Assembly (NCBI GenBank): GCA_046565595.1
Contig: JBKHYG010000034.1
Span: forward strand, 1 to 44,284
Length of the DNA: 44,284 nucleotides
Reading direction: 5' to 3'
DNA from: JBKHYG01 sp046565595
Lineage (GTDB): Bacteria; Actinomycetota; AC-67
Numbering within the stretch: position 1 is the first letter of the stretch; each line of letters begins with the position of its first letter. The position numbers and the translations under genes are program-made. Under the pieces are notes generated by a model that worked only from the letters and a program-made list of their open reading frames with translations, did not search any database and was not told where the DNA came from. Positions 21,985 to 30,981 of the stretch are shown here, piece by piece.

Positions 21985-22575
21985 ATGGTGGAACCGCGGG
22001 CGATGGGGGCCAGCGATCTCTCCGATAGGAGGGATCGCGATCTTCTGGCGTCCGCCGCTCAGGGAGACGAGGAGGCCTTCATGGCCTTCTACAAGCGGTA
22101 CTCCTCGACCGCGCTGGGCCTCTCGGTAAGGATGTTGAGGAATCGAGCACTCGCAGAGGAAGTCATCCAAGAGGTCTTCCTGGAGGTCTGGCGATCAGCC
22201 GGTCGCTTCGACCCTGCGCGGGGCAGTGCCCGCTCCTGGCTGCTCGCGCGGGCACATGCGCGGACCGTCGATGCGATCCGCCGCGAGGAAGCTTCCAAGC
22301 GGCGCGAGCGAGCAGACGCCCCGATCGAGCTGACGCAGGACCATGCCGATGCGGTCGCAGAAGACGATTGGCTCGAGGATCGTCGCGCTCAGGTCCGTTC
22401 CGCTCTGAACCGCCTTCCGGATGCACAACGAGAGGTTCTCGAGAAGGCCTACTTCGGCGGCTTGACCCAACGGGAGGTCGCCGACCAGATGGATATCCCG
22501 TTAGGCACGGTCAAGACGAGAACGCTGCACGGACTCAAGAGATTGAAGGCTTCCCTGGAAGGAGGGTCGCGATGA
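21985..22575 (+). CDS. ECF (sigma-70 family) RNA polymerase sigma factor, SigK-like
   Basis: A 196-aa sigma factor with region 2 (about 28-95: DEEAFMAFYKRYSSTALGL, LAEEVIQEVFLEVWR, ARSWLLARAHARTVDAIRR) and region 4 (about 135-190: LNRLPDAQREVLEKAYFGGLTQREVADQMDIPLGTVKTR), joined by an acidic linker. The paired anti-sigma factor is of RskA type, so this is a SigK-like group. ATG 21985 or GTG 21988 follows the -10 box so closely that the mRNA is nearly leaderless; TTG 21979 overlaps the -10 region and is unlikely. The stop overlaps the anti-sigma ATG. It probably activates its own promoter and the divergent lipoprotein operon. Confidence 0.9.
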   Translation: MVEPRAMGASDLSDRRDRDLLASAAQGDEEAFMAFYKRYSSTALGLSVRMLRNRALAEEVIQEVFLEVWRSAGRFDPARGSARSWLLARAHARTVDAIRREEASKRRERADAPIELTQDHADAVAEDDWLEDRRAQVRSALNRLPDAQREVLEKAYFGGLTQREVADQMDIPLGTVKTRTLHGLKRLKASLEGGSR

Positions 22576-23288
22576 ATCAGCACGAGGAACTCCAGACCCG
22601 CATCGCGGCCTATCTGATCGATGGGTTGCCAGCGACCGAGGTTCACCGGTCCGAACGAGAACTCTTGGAGCACCTACCTGGTTGCGAAGAGTGCCGGGAC
22701 CTGATGGTGGATCTGCGTGAGGTCGCTTCCGAACTTGCCTTGGCGGCGCAGCCAGTCGCGCCCTCGGCGCACATGGACGCCGCCATGCGTCGCGCGATCA
22801 GCGAAGAGCCGCGTCTGGTCGTCTCGGTCTCTGAACGCAAGCCTCGCAGAGCTCTGGCGGTCGCCTTGGTCGCGGCCCTCCTGGCTCTGCCGACGACCTG
22901 GGCGCTGAACCTGGCCGGGCGACTGGATCAGGCCGAGCGCGAAGCGCGGGCATCCACCGCGCTCGAGCAGCTCGTGTCCGATCCGGCGGTGCGCACGGTA
23001 TCGCTGGCCGGCAAGGACGCTGCGATGACGCTGGTCTACAAGCCTGGCTCGCAGGGGGTACTGCTCGCGGACCGGTTGAGCCCACCGCCGCAGGGCAAGG
23101 TCTTCGAACTCTGGTTCATCCGCTCTGGTACCCCGGTGCCCGTCGATGTCTTCAGGCCGCAGGAAGGTCGCGTACGGGTGGATGTCTCCAGCGTGCCGCG
23201 CGGGGCTGAGGTCGTGGCGGTCACGGTCGAGGATCGGTTCGTGTCGCAGCCGACGACGGCTCCGATATTCGTCGGCACCTTGGCGTAG
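22572..23288 (+). CDS. RskA-like transmembrane anti-sigma factor
   Basis: A 238-aa single-pass membrane protein that should hold the adjacent sigma factor inactive. The N-terminal cytoplasmic domain has a zinc-type anti-sigma motif (His34, Cys38, Cys41 in EHLPGCEEC), a membrane helix spans about 94-114 (ALAVALVAALLALPTTWAL), and the outer domain carries the RskA signature GKVFELWFIRSGTPVPVDVF near 175-194. ATG 22572 overlaps the sigma stop as ATGA, with GGAGGG 5 nt upstream, giving matched synthesis. In SigK/RskA systems release is by regulated proteolysis; the signal here is unknown, but the outside location of both presumed targets suggests an envelope or metal signal. Confidence 0.88.
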   Translation: MNQHEELQTRIAAYLIDGLPATEVHRSERELLEHLPGCEECRDLMVDLREVASELALAAQPVAPSAHMDAAMRRAISEEPRLVVSVSERKPRRALAVALVAALLALPTTWALNLAGRLDQAEREARASTALEQLVSDPAVRTVSLAGKDAAMTLVYKPGSQGVLLADRLSPPPQGKVFELWFIRSGTPVPVDVFRPQEGRVRVDVSSVPRGAEVVAVTVEDRFVSQPTTAPIFVGTLA

Positions 23289-23326
23289 CCACACCTAAGG
23301 GTCGCCGCTCCACCGCGGCAGGCCGG

Positions 23327-23338
23327 TAGCGTGGGGCC
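23327..23338 (+). promoter_or_regulatory. -10 box for leaderless PLP-enzyme gene
   Basis: TAGCGT (23327-23332) is followed by 6 nt and then GTG 23339. There is no Shine-Dalgarno sequence. Confidence 0.5.
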
Positions 23339-24507
23339 GTGCCTAGAGGACCGACCACTCGAGCAGTTCATTCCTGGCGTGACGCCCCGTCCGCCCCGTT
23401 GCCGTCCGCGCCGCCGATCGTCCAGTCATCCACCTTCCTGTTCGACGACCTGGACGAGTTCGCTCGGGTCGCTGACTCCAAGATCGAGGGCGGCTACCTC
23501 TACTCGAGGTGGGCTAATCCAACGGTTGCGGCAGCGATGGCCACACTCGCCGATCTGGAGGGGGCCGGGGCGAGCCTCGGTTTCGCCAGCGGCATGGCGG
23601 CGATCTCGACGACCATCCTGGCTCATGTCCAAGCGGGGCAGGCCGTGGTAGCTGCCGCCCAACTCTACGGAGGGACCTTCGCTTTCCTGACCGGGGCGCT
23701 GAAGAAGGCGGGCATACGGGTCGAGTTCGTCGATGTTGCAGACATGGAGGCGGTGCGAGCAGCCGTAGATGACGACACGGCTCTGCTCTACTGCGAGACG
23801 ATGGCCAACCCCGCCCTGCGGATCGCCGACCTCGAAGCCTGGAGCGAGATCGCGAGAGGGGCCGACGCGCCCTTGGTTGTCGATGCGACCTTCACGCCGC
23901 CGGTCCTCTTGCAGCCTCTGGCCCACGGGGCGGATGTGACGATCCACTCGAGCACCAAGTACCTGGGTGGTCATGCCGATCATCTCGGAGGTGTCGTCTC
24001 GGGTGACCGCCGGTGGCTCGACCCGATCCATCGCACCGTCATAGAACTCGGCGGAGTCATGGCGCCGATGGAAGCGTTCCTGCTGCATCGAGGGATGCAG
24101 ACCCTGGACATCCGCATGGACCGCCACAGCTCGAACGGCCTCGGGTTGGCGAAGATGCTCTCAGAGCATCCTGGGGTCGAACGGGTCATCTACCCGGGGT
24201 TGGAGAGTCACCCCGACCACGCGAAGGCCACCGAACTGCTGAAGGGGCGATCGGGCGGGATACTCGCGGTCGAGTTGAAGGGCGGGCGCGAGGCCGGCCG
24301 CAAGGTGATGCAGCGGGTCGAACTGTTCGGCCGAGCCGCCAGCCTTGGCGGCACCAAGAGCCTCATCGTCCATCCTGCGAGCATCACGCACACCCAGTTG
24401 GATGCCGAAGGGCTGGCAGCAGCCGGACTTACCGAAGGTACCCTTCGCGTGTCGGTCGGCATCGAGGATCTCGAGGATCTGATCGCCGATATGGAACAGG
24501 CGCTCGC

Positions 24508-24511
<4 letters not shown>
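23339..24511 (+). CDS. Cys/Met-metabolism PLP-dependent enzyme (cystathionine gamma-synthase/lyase type)
   Basis: A 390-aa fold-type I PLP enzyme of the Cys/Met metabolism family. Visible are the tetramer-interface YSRWANPT (55-62), the PLP-phosphate block FASGMAAIS, ETMANPALRIAD and the Schiff-base Lys207 in IHSSTKYLGGHAD. Candidate activities are cystathionine gamma-synthase, cystathionine gamma-lyase, methionine gamma-lyase or O-acetylhomoserine sulfhydrylase; sequence alone does not decide. It is leaderless from GTG 23339 and first in an operon with ddl and ilvA (ATGA overlap with ddl). A gamma-lyase would make 2-oxobutyrate, the same product as IlvA, which would fit the operon. Confidence 0.85.
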
Positions 24512-25561
<1,050 letters not shown>

Positions 25562-25569
<8 letters not shown>

Positions 25570-26770
25570 GCCGCTGGTATCGATAGGCAGCATCCGAACT
25601 GCCCGCGAGGCTCTGATCGGAGTCATACGCCCGACGCCGGTCGATCGGATCGAGAGCCTCTCTGGTCTGGCGGGCAGGCCCATCATGGTCAAGCCCGAGT
25701 ACCGGCAGGTGACGGGTTCCTACAAGATCCGCGGCGCGTACAACCTGATCCGCAGCCTCGAGCCAGGCCAAGCGGTCGTCGCTGCCAGCGCCGGCAATCA
25801 TGCCCAAGGGGTCGCGCGAGCTGCTCGTCTCACCGACCGCAGAGCGACCATCTTCATGCCGCGATCCGCGGCCCTTCCGAAGATCCAGGCGACCCGAGCC
25901 GATGGAGCGCAGGTGGAACTGGTGGACGGGATAGTCGACGACGCCATCAGGGCTGCACGCCAAGAGTCGGAGCGATCCGGGTCGGTGTTCGTTCACCCGT
26001 TCGATGATGCGGCGATCATCGCTGGGCAGGGCACCGTTGGTCTGGAACTCTTGGATGACCTCGCAGAGGATGTGACGATAGTGGTGCCGGTCGGCGGCGG
26101 CGGTCTGATCAGCGGCATCGCTACCGCTGTCAGAGATGCTCGGCCCGCTCAGCCGATCATCGGCGTCGAGGCGCAGGGAGCCCCCGCGATGCGTTTCGCG
26201 CTGGACTCTGGAGAGCCGCTACCGCTTGGAGATGTTTCCACGATCGCCGATGGCATAGCCGTTCAGCAGGTCTCTCAGCGTACCCTCGATCATGTGCGCG
26301 CCTTGGTGAACGATGTGGTGACCGTGGGTGACGACTCGATCGGCGAAGCTTTCGTGCTGCTGCTGGAGCGAGCCAAGGCCGTGGTCGAACCTGCCGGGGC
26401 CGCCGCGCTGGCCGCGGTTCTGAGCGGCAAGATCCCAGGCGATGGACCCGTATGTTGCGTGTTGAGCGGCGGGAATGTTGATCCGATCATGCTGACGCGT
26501 CTGGTCGAGCATGGCCTGTCCGCCGCTGGTCGATACCTCGTGCTCCGCGTCGTCGTAGAGGACCGGCCTGGGGCGCTCGCGAATCTGACGGCGGTGGTCG
26601 CGGAACTTGGCCTGAATGTTCACTCCGTCGAACATCACCGCGTCGGACTACGGCTCGGGCTGGACAAGGTGGAGGTCCTGCTCACGCTGGAGACCAGAGA
26701 CCCAACCCACCGGGACGAGACCGTCGCCGAACTAGGGTCGCGCGGCTATCAGGTCGAACCCATGTCCTGA
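25562..26770 (+). CDS. ilvA: Threonine dehydratase with C-terminal ACT domain
   Basis: IlvA deaminates threonine to 2-oxobutyrate, the threonine route into isoleucine. The 402-aa protein has the PLP lysine Lys55 in GSYKIRGAYNL, SAGNHAQGVA, the glycine-rich phosphate loop VGGGGLISGIA and a C-terminal ACT domain (about 325-400: LVLRVVVEDRPGALANLTAVVAELG). A single ACT domain of this form also occurs in catabolic dehydratases (TdcB-like), so the biosynthetic role is inferred. Together with cimA in the same window, the host appears to have two routes to 2-oxobutyrate. Confidence 0.9.
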
Positions 26771-26774
26771 AACG

Positions 26775-26805
26775 AGATGAGCGCCCACGAGAGGGGCGCT
26801 CATCT
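26775..26805. terminator. Terminator between ilvA and the Lrp-like gene
   Basis: A 12-bp perfect stem AGATGAGCGCCC (26775-26786) pairs with 26794-26805 around a 7-nt loop, between convergent genes, with AGGTTT after it. Confidence 0.8.
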
Positions 26806-26819
26806 AGGTTTGCCAGGTA

Positions 26820-27053
26820 TCAGAGGTGGACCACCGGACAGGTCAGCGTCCGGGTGATGCCCTCGACCGACTGGATCTTGGCGACGACCAGCTTGCCGAG
26901 GTCGTCGACATTCGCAGCTTCCGCGCGGACGATGACATCGTATGGACCGGTGACATCCTCGGCAGACAGCACCCCCTTGATCTCTGAGGCAGCCGAAGCG
27001 ACCGAAGCAGCTTTGCCGACCTCGGTCTGGATCAGGATGTATGCGTGCACCAT
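26820..27053 (-). CDS. Stand-alone Lrp/AsnC ligand-binding (RAM) domain protein
   Basis: A 77-aa protein (MVHAYILIQTEVGKA, VTGPYDVIVRAEA, VEGITRTLTCPVV) that equals the effector-binding RAM domain of Lrp/AsnC regulators without the DNA-binding helix-turn-helix. Such proteins form oligomers, bind amino acids and may modulate full-length Lrp partners; none is in view. ATG 27053 has GGGAGGAG upstream. It follows pckA by 43 nt on the same strand, so cotranscription is possible. Confidence 0.85.
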   Translation of the reverse strand: MVHAYILIQTEVGKAASVASAASEIKGVLSAEDVTGPYDVIVRAEAANVDDLGKLVVAKIQSVEGITRTLTCPVVHL

Positions 27054-27096
27054 CGGATGTTTCTCCTCCCGTAAGGACTGTTCGCCGAAGCCTACC

Positions 27097-28644
27097 TCAC
27101 GAGATCGCGGCCACGATGTCTGGTTCGAGGCCTTCGAAGCCCTTCAGGAACTCGGTCCGCTCCTCCTTCAGCCTCTCCACTATCTCGGAGTACCCAGCCT
27201 CGCGACCGGTCCGCTCGTAGAGCCTCTTTGGCTGTAGGAACTCGATGTCCTCGACCCCTGGCAAGCTGGAAGCGATCTCGTACCCGAAGTCTGGGTCGGT
27301 CTCCCAGGTGACGGTCCCTTCTGCGATCGCCTTGACCACTGCCGAAGAGACCGGGATGGAAACCTTCTTGCAGTGTTCGTCTCCTTCGCCGCCGCCGATC
27401 CAGCCGGTATTCAGCAGGTAGACCTCCATCTCGGCGGTCTGCAGCAGTTCGTGGAACCGGTTGCCTTGGAGCGCATGCTGCATCGGGAAGAAGGGATTGG
27501 TTCCGGGAACCCGGAGAGACTTGCCTGCCTCATCCTTGCCGCCTGCGGCGGTACCCATCGTCTCTCCAAGCATGAAGTAGGCCGCGGCCTGTTCTTTCGT
27601 CAGCCGAGCGACCGCCGGGATGATGTTGTTGTTCCGGTTCAGGATCAGGAACTTCTGGACGGTTCCGCATTCCTTGGGAGCCGTGAACCAGCCGAGCTTC
27701 TCCATCCCGAAGACCGCCCGTCCGTTGGCGGTGAAACTCTCGTCGTAGAAGTCGAGTTCACCGTCATCGTTCTGGCTGACATTCTCTAGGTACGAGCCGG
27801 GTGAGGTGACCGCCTTGTAGATGGTCGGTTCGTGATCGGGGTTGATCGCGAAGGTCTTCGCGAAGCAGCCGTTCTCGGTGCCATGCACCGCTCCGCCTGG
27901 CATCAACGCGACGAAGTCATCTTGAACGGGCTTCGAATCGTTCTGTCGGGTGAAGGTGGTCGTGGTCTTGCCGGTGCCAGACAGCCCGATGATCAGGAAG
28001 GTCTGGTGATCGTCGCCGACGGGGATCTCTTTACACCCGGCGTGCAAAGCCAAGCCGCCACGGTCGTAAACGATCTTGTTCCACATCCGCAGCCCGCCCT
28101 TCTTCGACTCGCCGAAGTAGTCGGAGTTGAGGACGCGGGTGACGCCGTTGTCCAGATCGACCGCGATGCACCGATCCAGCGGGTATCCGGGAGCCGGCAG
28201 GTTAGGGGTGTAGATGATCGTCGCTGCGGGTTCGCTGAACTCGCCCTGCTCACCCTTGAAGTAGAGGAGGTCCTGTGACCCTGCGATGTTGGCGTTGGCG
28301 GCCTCGATGACCAGACGCGCCGGCACCCGGAACTCGGGGTCGTCGCCGATGAAGCCGTTGATCACCACCATGTCCTGGTCGCGGATGTAGGCCTCTTGGA
28401 TCTCGACGATCTCGTCGTACTTGGCCCTAGGGATGGTCTGGTCGGCGAAACTCGGATCGTCGCTGACGATGAAGGTCGATCTGCTGCTCCGAGAGTCCAC
28501 ACGCGTGGTGACATTCAGGTTCCCGTACCTGGTTCGACGAGCGTTAGGCATCTTCTCGGTGAGTGCTTGCAACTCGTCCTGGCCCGGGTCAACGAGGAAC
28601 GACTTCGCCTCGAGGATATAGGTCGGCCCTTCCAACTTCGCCAT
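27097..28644 (-). CDS. pckA: Phosphoenolpyruvate carboxykinase (ATP) PckA
   Basis: PckA converts oxaloacetate and ATP to phosphoenolpyruvate, CO2 and ADP in gluconeogenesis. The 515-aa protein has the PEPCK P-loop GLSGTGKTTTTF (220-231), the GAVHGTENGCFAKTF metal block and IVYDRGGLALHAG. This is the ATP-dependent family; many actinobacteria instead carry the unrelated-looking GTP form. ATG 28644 matches the family N-terminus; the frame is open 22 codons further upstream, but a TATGCT box lies there (about 28709-28704 on the minus strand) and fits a promoter with a leader of about 50 nt. Confidence 0.95.
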   Translation of the reverse strand: MAKLEGPTYILEAKSFLVDPGQDELQALTEKMPNARRTRYGNLNVTTRVDSRSSRSTFIVSDDPSFADQTIPRAKYDEIVEIQEAYIRDQDMVVINGFIGDDPEFRVPARLVIEAANANIAGSQDLLYFKGEQGEFSEPAATIIYTPNLPAPGYPLDRCIAVDLDNGVTRVLNSDYFGESKKGGLRMWNKIVYDRGGLALHAGCKEIPVGDDHQTFLIIGLSGTGKTTTTFTRQNDSKPVQDDFVALMPGGAVHGTENGCFAKTFAINPDHEPTIYKAVTSPGSYLENVSQNDDGELDFYDESFTANGRAVFGMEKLGWFTAPKECGTVQKFLILNRNNNIIPAVARLTKEQAAAYFMLGETMGTAAGGKDEAGKSLRVPGTNPFFPMQHALQGNRFHELLQTAEMEVYLLNTGWIGGGEGDEHCKKVSIPVSSAVVKAIAEGTVTWETDPDFGYEIASSLPGVEDIEFLQPKRLYERTGREAGYSEIVERLKEERTEFLKGFEGLEPDIVAAIS

Positions 28645-28769
28645 CGATCTTCCCCCAAGAACCCTGGGCACGGCCTGCTCCGCGCCGCTAGTGAAACGAT
28701 TCACGAGCATACGCTGAGAGGCTCGTGGAGGCCAACCGGCGCAACCTCAGGCCCGTAAGCCTCGAGCGG

Positions 28770-28979
28770 TCAGCGGCGACTCTCGATCTCGAATTGGAGT
28801 CTCACCGAGGTGCGGAACTCGGTGATCTTGTCCTGGCTGACCACGCAACTGGTGTCCAGCACCGTCATAGAGCGGATGTTGCGGATCGTCTTGGAGGCTT
28901 CGCGCAGGGCTTCGCGCGCGGCGTCGCCCCAACTCTCCGTCGATACGCCAACAAGTTCGATCGAGTTGTAGACCGGCAT
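28770..28979 (-). CDS. Dodecin family flavin-binding protein
   Basis: A 69-aa protein with the dodecin pattern: MPVYNSIELVGVSTESWGDAAREALREASKTI, followed by a beta-strand block ending RTSVRLQFEIES. Dodecins assemble as hollow dodecamers that store riboflavin, FMN or CoA; the flavin-stacking Trp is present in ESWGDA. ATG 28979 has AGGA about 7 nt upstream; longer versions of the frame run into the shared promoter. It is divergent from thiL. Confidence 0.88.
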   Translation of the reverse strand: MPVYNSIELVGVSTESWGDAAREALREASKTIRNIRSMTVLDTSCVVSQDKITEFRTSVRLQFEIESRR

Positions 28980-29014
28980 GGGTCGATCCTGCCAGGTCAG
29001 AGGGTCCCAGCGCA

Positions 29015-29024
29015 AGGGTAGCCT
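29015..29024. promoter_or_regulatory. Two -10 boxes sharing one TA: dodecin (minus) and thiL (plus)
   Basis: The 10-mer AGGGTAGCCT reads TAGCCT on the plus strand (29019-29024), 8 nt before the thiL GTG, and TACCCT on the minus strand (29020-29015), about 35 nt before the dodecin ATG. Confidence 0.5.
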
Positions 29025-29032
29025 CGGTCAAG

Positions 29033-29956
29033 GTGGCCGAACGCGATCTCATCTCGTTGGTCCGAGAACGCATCCCGCACGACGGGTTCGTCCTCGGACC
29101 CGGAGATGATGCCGCCGTGCTGGAAACTGGCCGGATCGCCTGGGCGACCGATCTCACGATCGAGGGAGTTCACTTCACGCGAGATCTATCGGGTGGTTGG
29201 GCACATGGGGCGGTCAAGGCTTTGAACCGCAACCTTTCGGATATGGCAGCGATGGGAGCCGAACCTCTCGCGTTCCTTCTGGCCGTGGGATTACCCAAGG
29301 CCGACACCCTCGAGGTCGAAGCGATGGCCGACGCACTCGCCAAGGTCTGCGCCGAGCATGATCTACGGATCGCCGGAGGTGACCTATCGCGCGCGGATGT
29401 GGTCTTGTTCGCGGTGAGCATCATGGGGCGTGTCCCAGGCGACCCGCTGACCCGGAGCGGAGCTCGCCCGGGAGACCTGGTCGCCATCACCGGCACCCTC
29501 GGCGAGGCCGCCGCCGCCCGCCTGATCAAAGGATGCCCCCCCTCCTCGATGATCACCGAAGCGATGGATGACCGCAACGCCTTGGGTTGCGCCCGGGTGC
29601 GTGAAGGCCTTGCGCTGCGACCTTTCGCGACCTCCGCCATCGACATAAGCGATGGGACGGCGATCGACCTCGAACGAACGGCGGAAGCCTCGGGAGTTCG
29701 GATCGTCTTGGATCCGGCCAGCCTTCCCAGAGGAGAGTGGGTCCAGGAAGCCTCGTCGTATCTCGGGATCGATCTAGCTTTGGTCGGGGGAGATGACTAC
29801 GAACTGGCGATAACGCTGGATCCGTCCGATCTGGAAGCAGCGACCCGCGCGATCGCGCCTACCCCTCTCACGGTCGTCGGAGATTGCGCCGAAGGCAGCG
29901 GTCTAACCGACCTCTCCGGCAGGCCCTTGACTGGTGGTCATGAGCATCTTGCGTGA
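29033..29956 (+). CDS. thiL: Thiamine-monophosphate kinase ThiL
   Basis: ThiL phosphorylates thiamine monophosphate to the active pyrophosphate. The 307-aa protein has the AIR-synthase-family N-terminus GPGDDAAVLE (22-31), DLTIEGVHF, LNRNLSDMAAMGAEPLAFL and the GGDLSRADVVLFAVSI block. GTG 29033 follows a TAGCCT box by 8 nt, so the gene appears leaderless. It overlaps thiD by 17 nt; the two kinases of thiamine synthesis are coupled. No TPP riboswitch precedes the operon. Confidence 0.94.
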   Translation: MAERDLISLVRERIPHDGFVLGPGDDAAVLETGRIAWATDLTIEGVHFTRDLSGGWAHGAVKALNRNLSDMAAMGAEPLAFLLAVGLPKADTLEVEAMADALAKVCAEHDLRIAGGDLSRADVVLFAVSIMGRVPGDPLTRSGARPGDLVAITGTLGEAAAARLIKGCPPSSMITEAMDDRNALGCARVREGLALRPFATSAIDISDGTAIDLERTAEASGVRIVLDPASLPRGEWVQEASSYLGIDLALVGGDDYELAITLDPSDLEAATRAIAPTPLTVVGDCAEGSGLTDLSGRPLTGGHEHLA

Positions 29957-30710
29957 AGGCATCCTCGCGATAGGCGGTCTGGATCCAAGCGGCGGGGCTG
30001 GCGTGACCCGCGATGCCGTTACCGCAGCCCAGCTCGGATCCGATTGTTCCCCGGTGGTGACCGCGATCGCCATCCAGGATGACCGCGATGGAGTCTCGCG
30101 AGTGGAGAGCGTCCCGGCGGCGACCGTGTTGGACCAGGTCGGGGCGGCTCTTACCAGGCGGGTCGCGGCGGTGAAGCTTGGCATGTTGACCAGCGCAGAA
30201 GTCATCGACTCCCTCGGGCCGGTCCTACGGCAACTGTCACTTCCGGTGGTCCTCGATCCGGTCCTCGCCGCGAGCCGCGGAGGAGCGCTACTTGCCCCCG
30301 ATGGGCTGGAAGCCTTGAAGGCGCTGCGAGATGTGGTCACGGTGATCACGCCGAATAGGACCGAAGCCCGAGCGCTCGGGATCTTGGATCCAGACGCATC
30401 TAGGCATCAGGGATGGACCAGGCTGGTGGTCACGGGCGGCGACGAGGACGGACCCGAGGCGATTGACCATTACTCGGGCCCAGAGGGTGAACACGAACTG
30501 GTCGCGCCGAGGATCGCCGGCCGCTGTCCTCGGGGAACGGGCTGCACCTTCGCGACTGCGACGACCGTCGCTCTGGCCCGAGGATTGGATCCGCTCGAGG
30601 CGGTCCGTTTCGCTAAGGGAGCGGTCACCCGAGCCATCGCTGCGGCCTCTCACAACCGGTTAGGTTCGGTTGCCTCCGTCGGAGCATCCGCGGGACATCC
30701 GTTCGAATGA
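29940..30710 (+). CDS. thiD: Hydroxymethylpyrimidine / phosphomethylpyrimidine kinase ThiD
   Basis: ThiD phosphorylates HMP and HMP-P for the pyrimidine half of thiamine. The 256-aa ribokinase-fold protein starts MSILREGILAIGGLDPSGGAGVTRD and has DPVLAASRGGALL, VITPNRTEA and RGTGCTFATATTVALARG with the anion-hole glycine. ATG 29940 is preferred over GTG 29934. It lacks the long C-terminal TenA or ThiE fusions seen in some relatives. Confidence 0.9.
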   Translation: MSILREGILAIGGLDPSGGAGVTRDAVTAAQLGSDCSPVVTAIAIQDDRDGVSRVESVPAATVLDQVGAALTRRVAAVKLGMLTSAEVIDSLGPVLRQLSLPVVLDPVLAASRGGALLAPDGLEALKALRDVVTVITPNRTEARALGILDPDASRHQGWTRLVVTGGDEDGPEAIDHYSGPEGEHELVAPRIAGRCPRGTGCTFATATTVALARGLDPLEAVRFAKGAVTRAIAAASHNRLGSVASVGASAGHPFE

Positions 30711-30727
30711 CGCTTGGGGTATGGCTT

Positions 30728-30919
30728 TCAGCCGGCCCGCTTGACCTTGTCGGCCTTGAGGCAGCGAACACAAACATTCAGACGCTTCGGGGTCTTGCCC
30801 ACGAGAGCGCGAACGCGCTGGATGTTCGGGTTCCAGCGGCGAGAAGAACGACGATGCGAGTGGGAAACCTGTTTCCCGAAGGACGGTTTCCGACCGCAGA
30901 CTTCACAGACGGCTGCCAT
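30728..30919 (-). CDS. rpmB: 50S ribosomal protein L28
   Basis: A 63-aa L28 of the zinc-binding type: MAAVCEVCGRKPSFG with CxxC near the start and VCVRC near the end, and the typical HSHRRSSRRWNPNIQ. ATG 30919 is the family start; a longer frame upstream crosses the promoter. A TACACT box lies 10 nt before it, so it is probably leaderless. The zinc form suggests that a zinc-free copy may exist elsewhere in the genome, as in other actinobacteria. Confidence 0.94.
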   Translation of the reverse strand: MAAVCEVCGRKPSFGKQVSHSHRRSSRRWNPNIQRVRALVGKTPKRLNVCVRCLKADKVKRAG

Positions 30920-30935
30920 AGCGGGCGCGAGTGTA
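30920..30935 (-). promoter_or_regulatory. -10 box for leaderless rpmB
   Basis: On the minus strand TACACT (30935-30930) is followed by 10 nt and then the rpmB ATG. Confidence 0.5.
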
Positions 30936-30969
30936 GCCGTAGCGGGATGGATGGGCAACCGGCTCCACC

Positions 30970-30981
30970 TAAGATGGCTCT
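30970..30981 (+). promoter_or_regulatory. -10 box for leaderless recG
   Basis: TAAGAT (30970-30975) is followed by 6 nt and then GTG 30982. There is no Shine-Dalgarno sequence. Confidence 0.5.

Noticed and set aside
29033..30710. TPP riboswitch before thiL-thiD
   Set aside because: The thiL start lies only 8 nt after a -10 box, leaving no leader for a riboswitch, and no THI-box sequence was seen.
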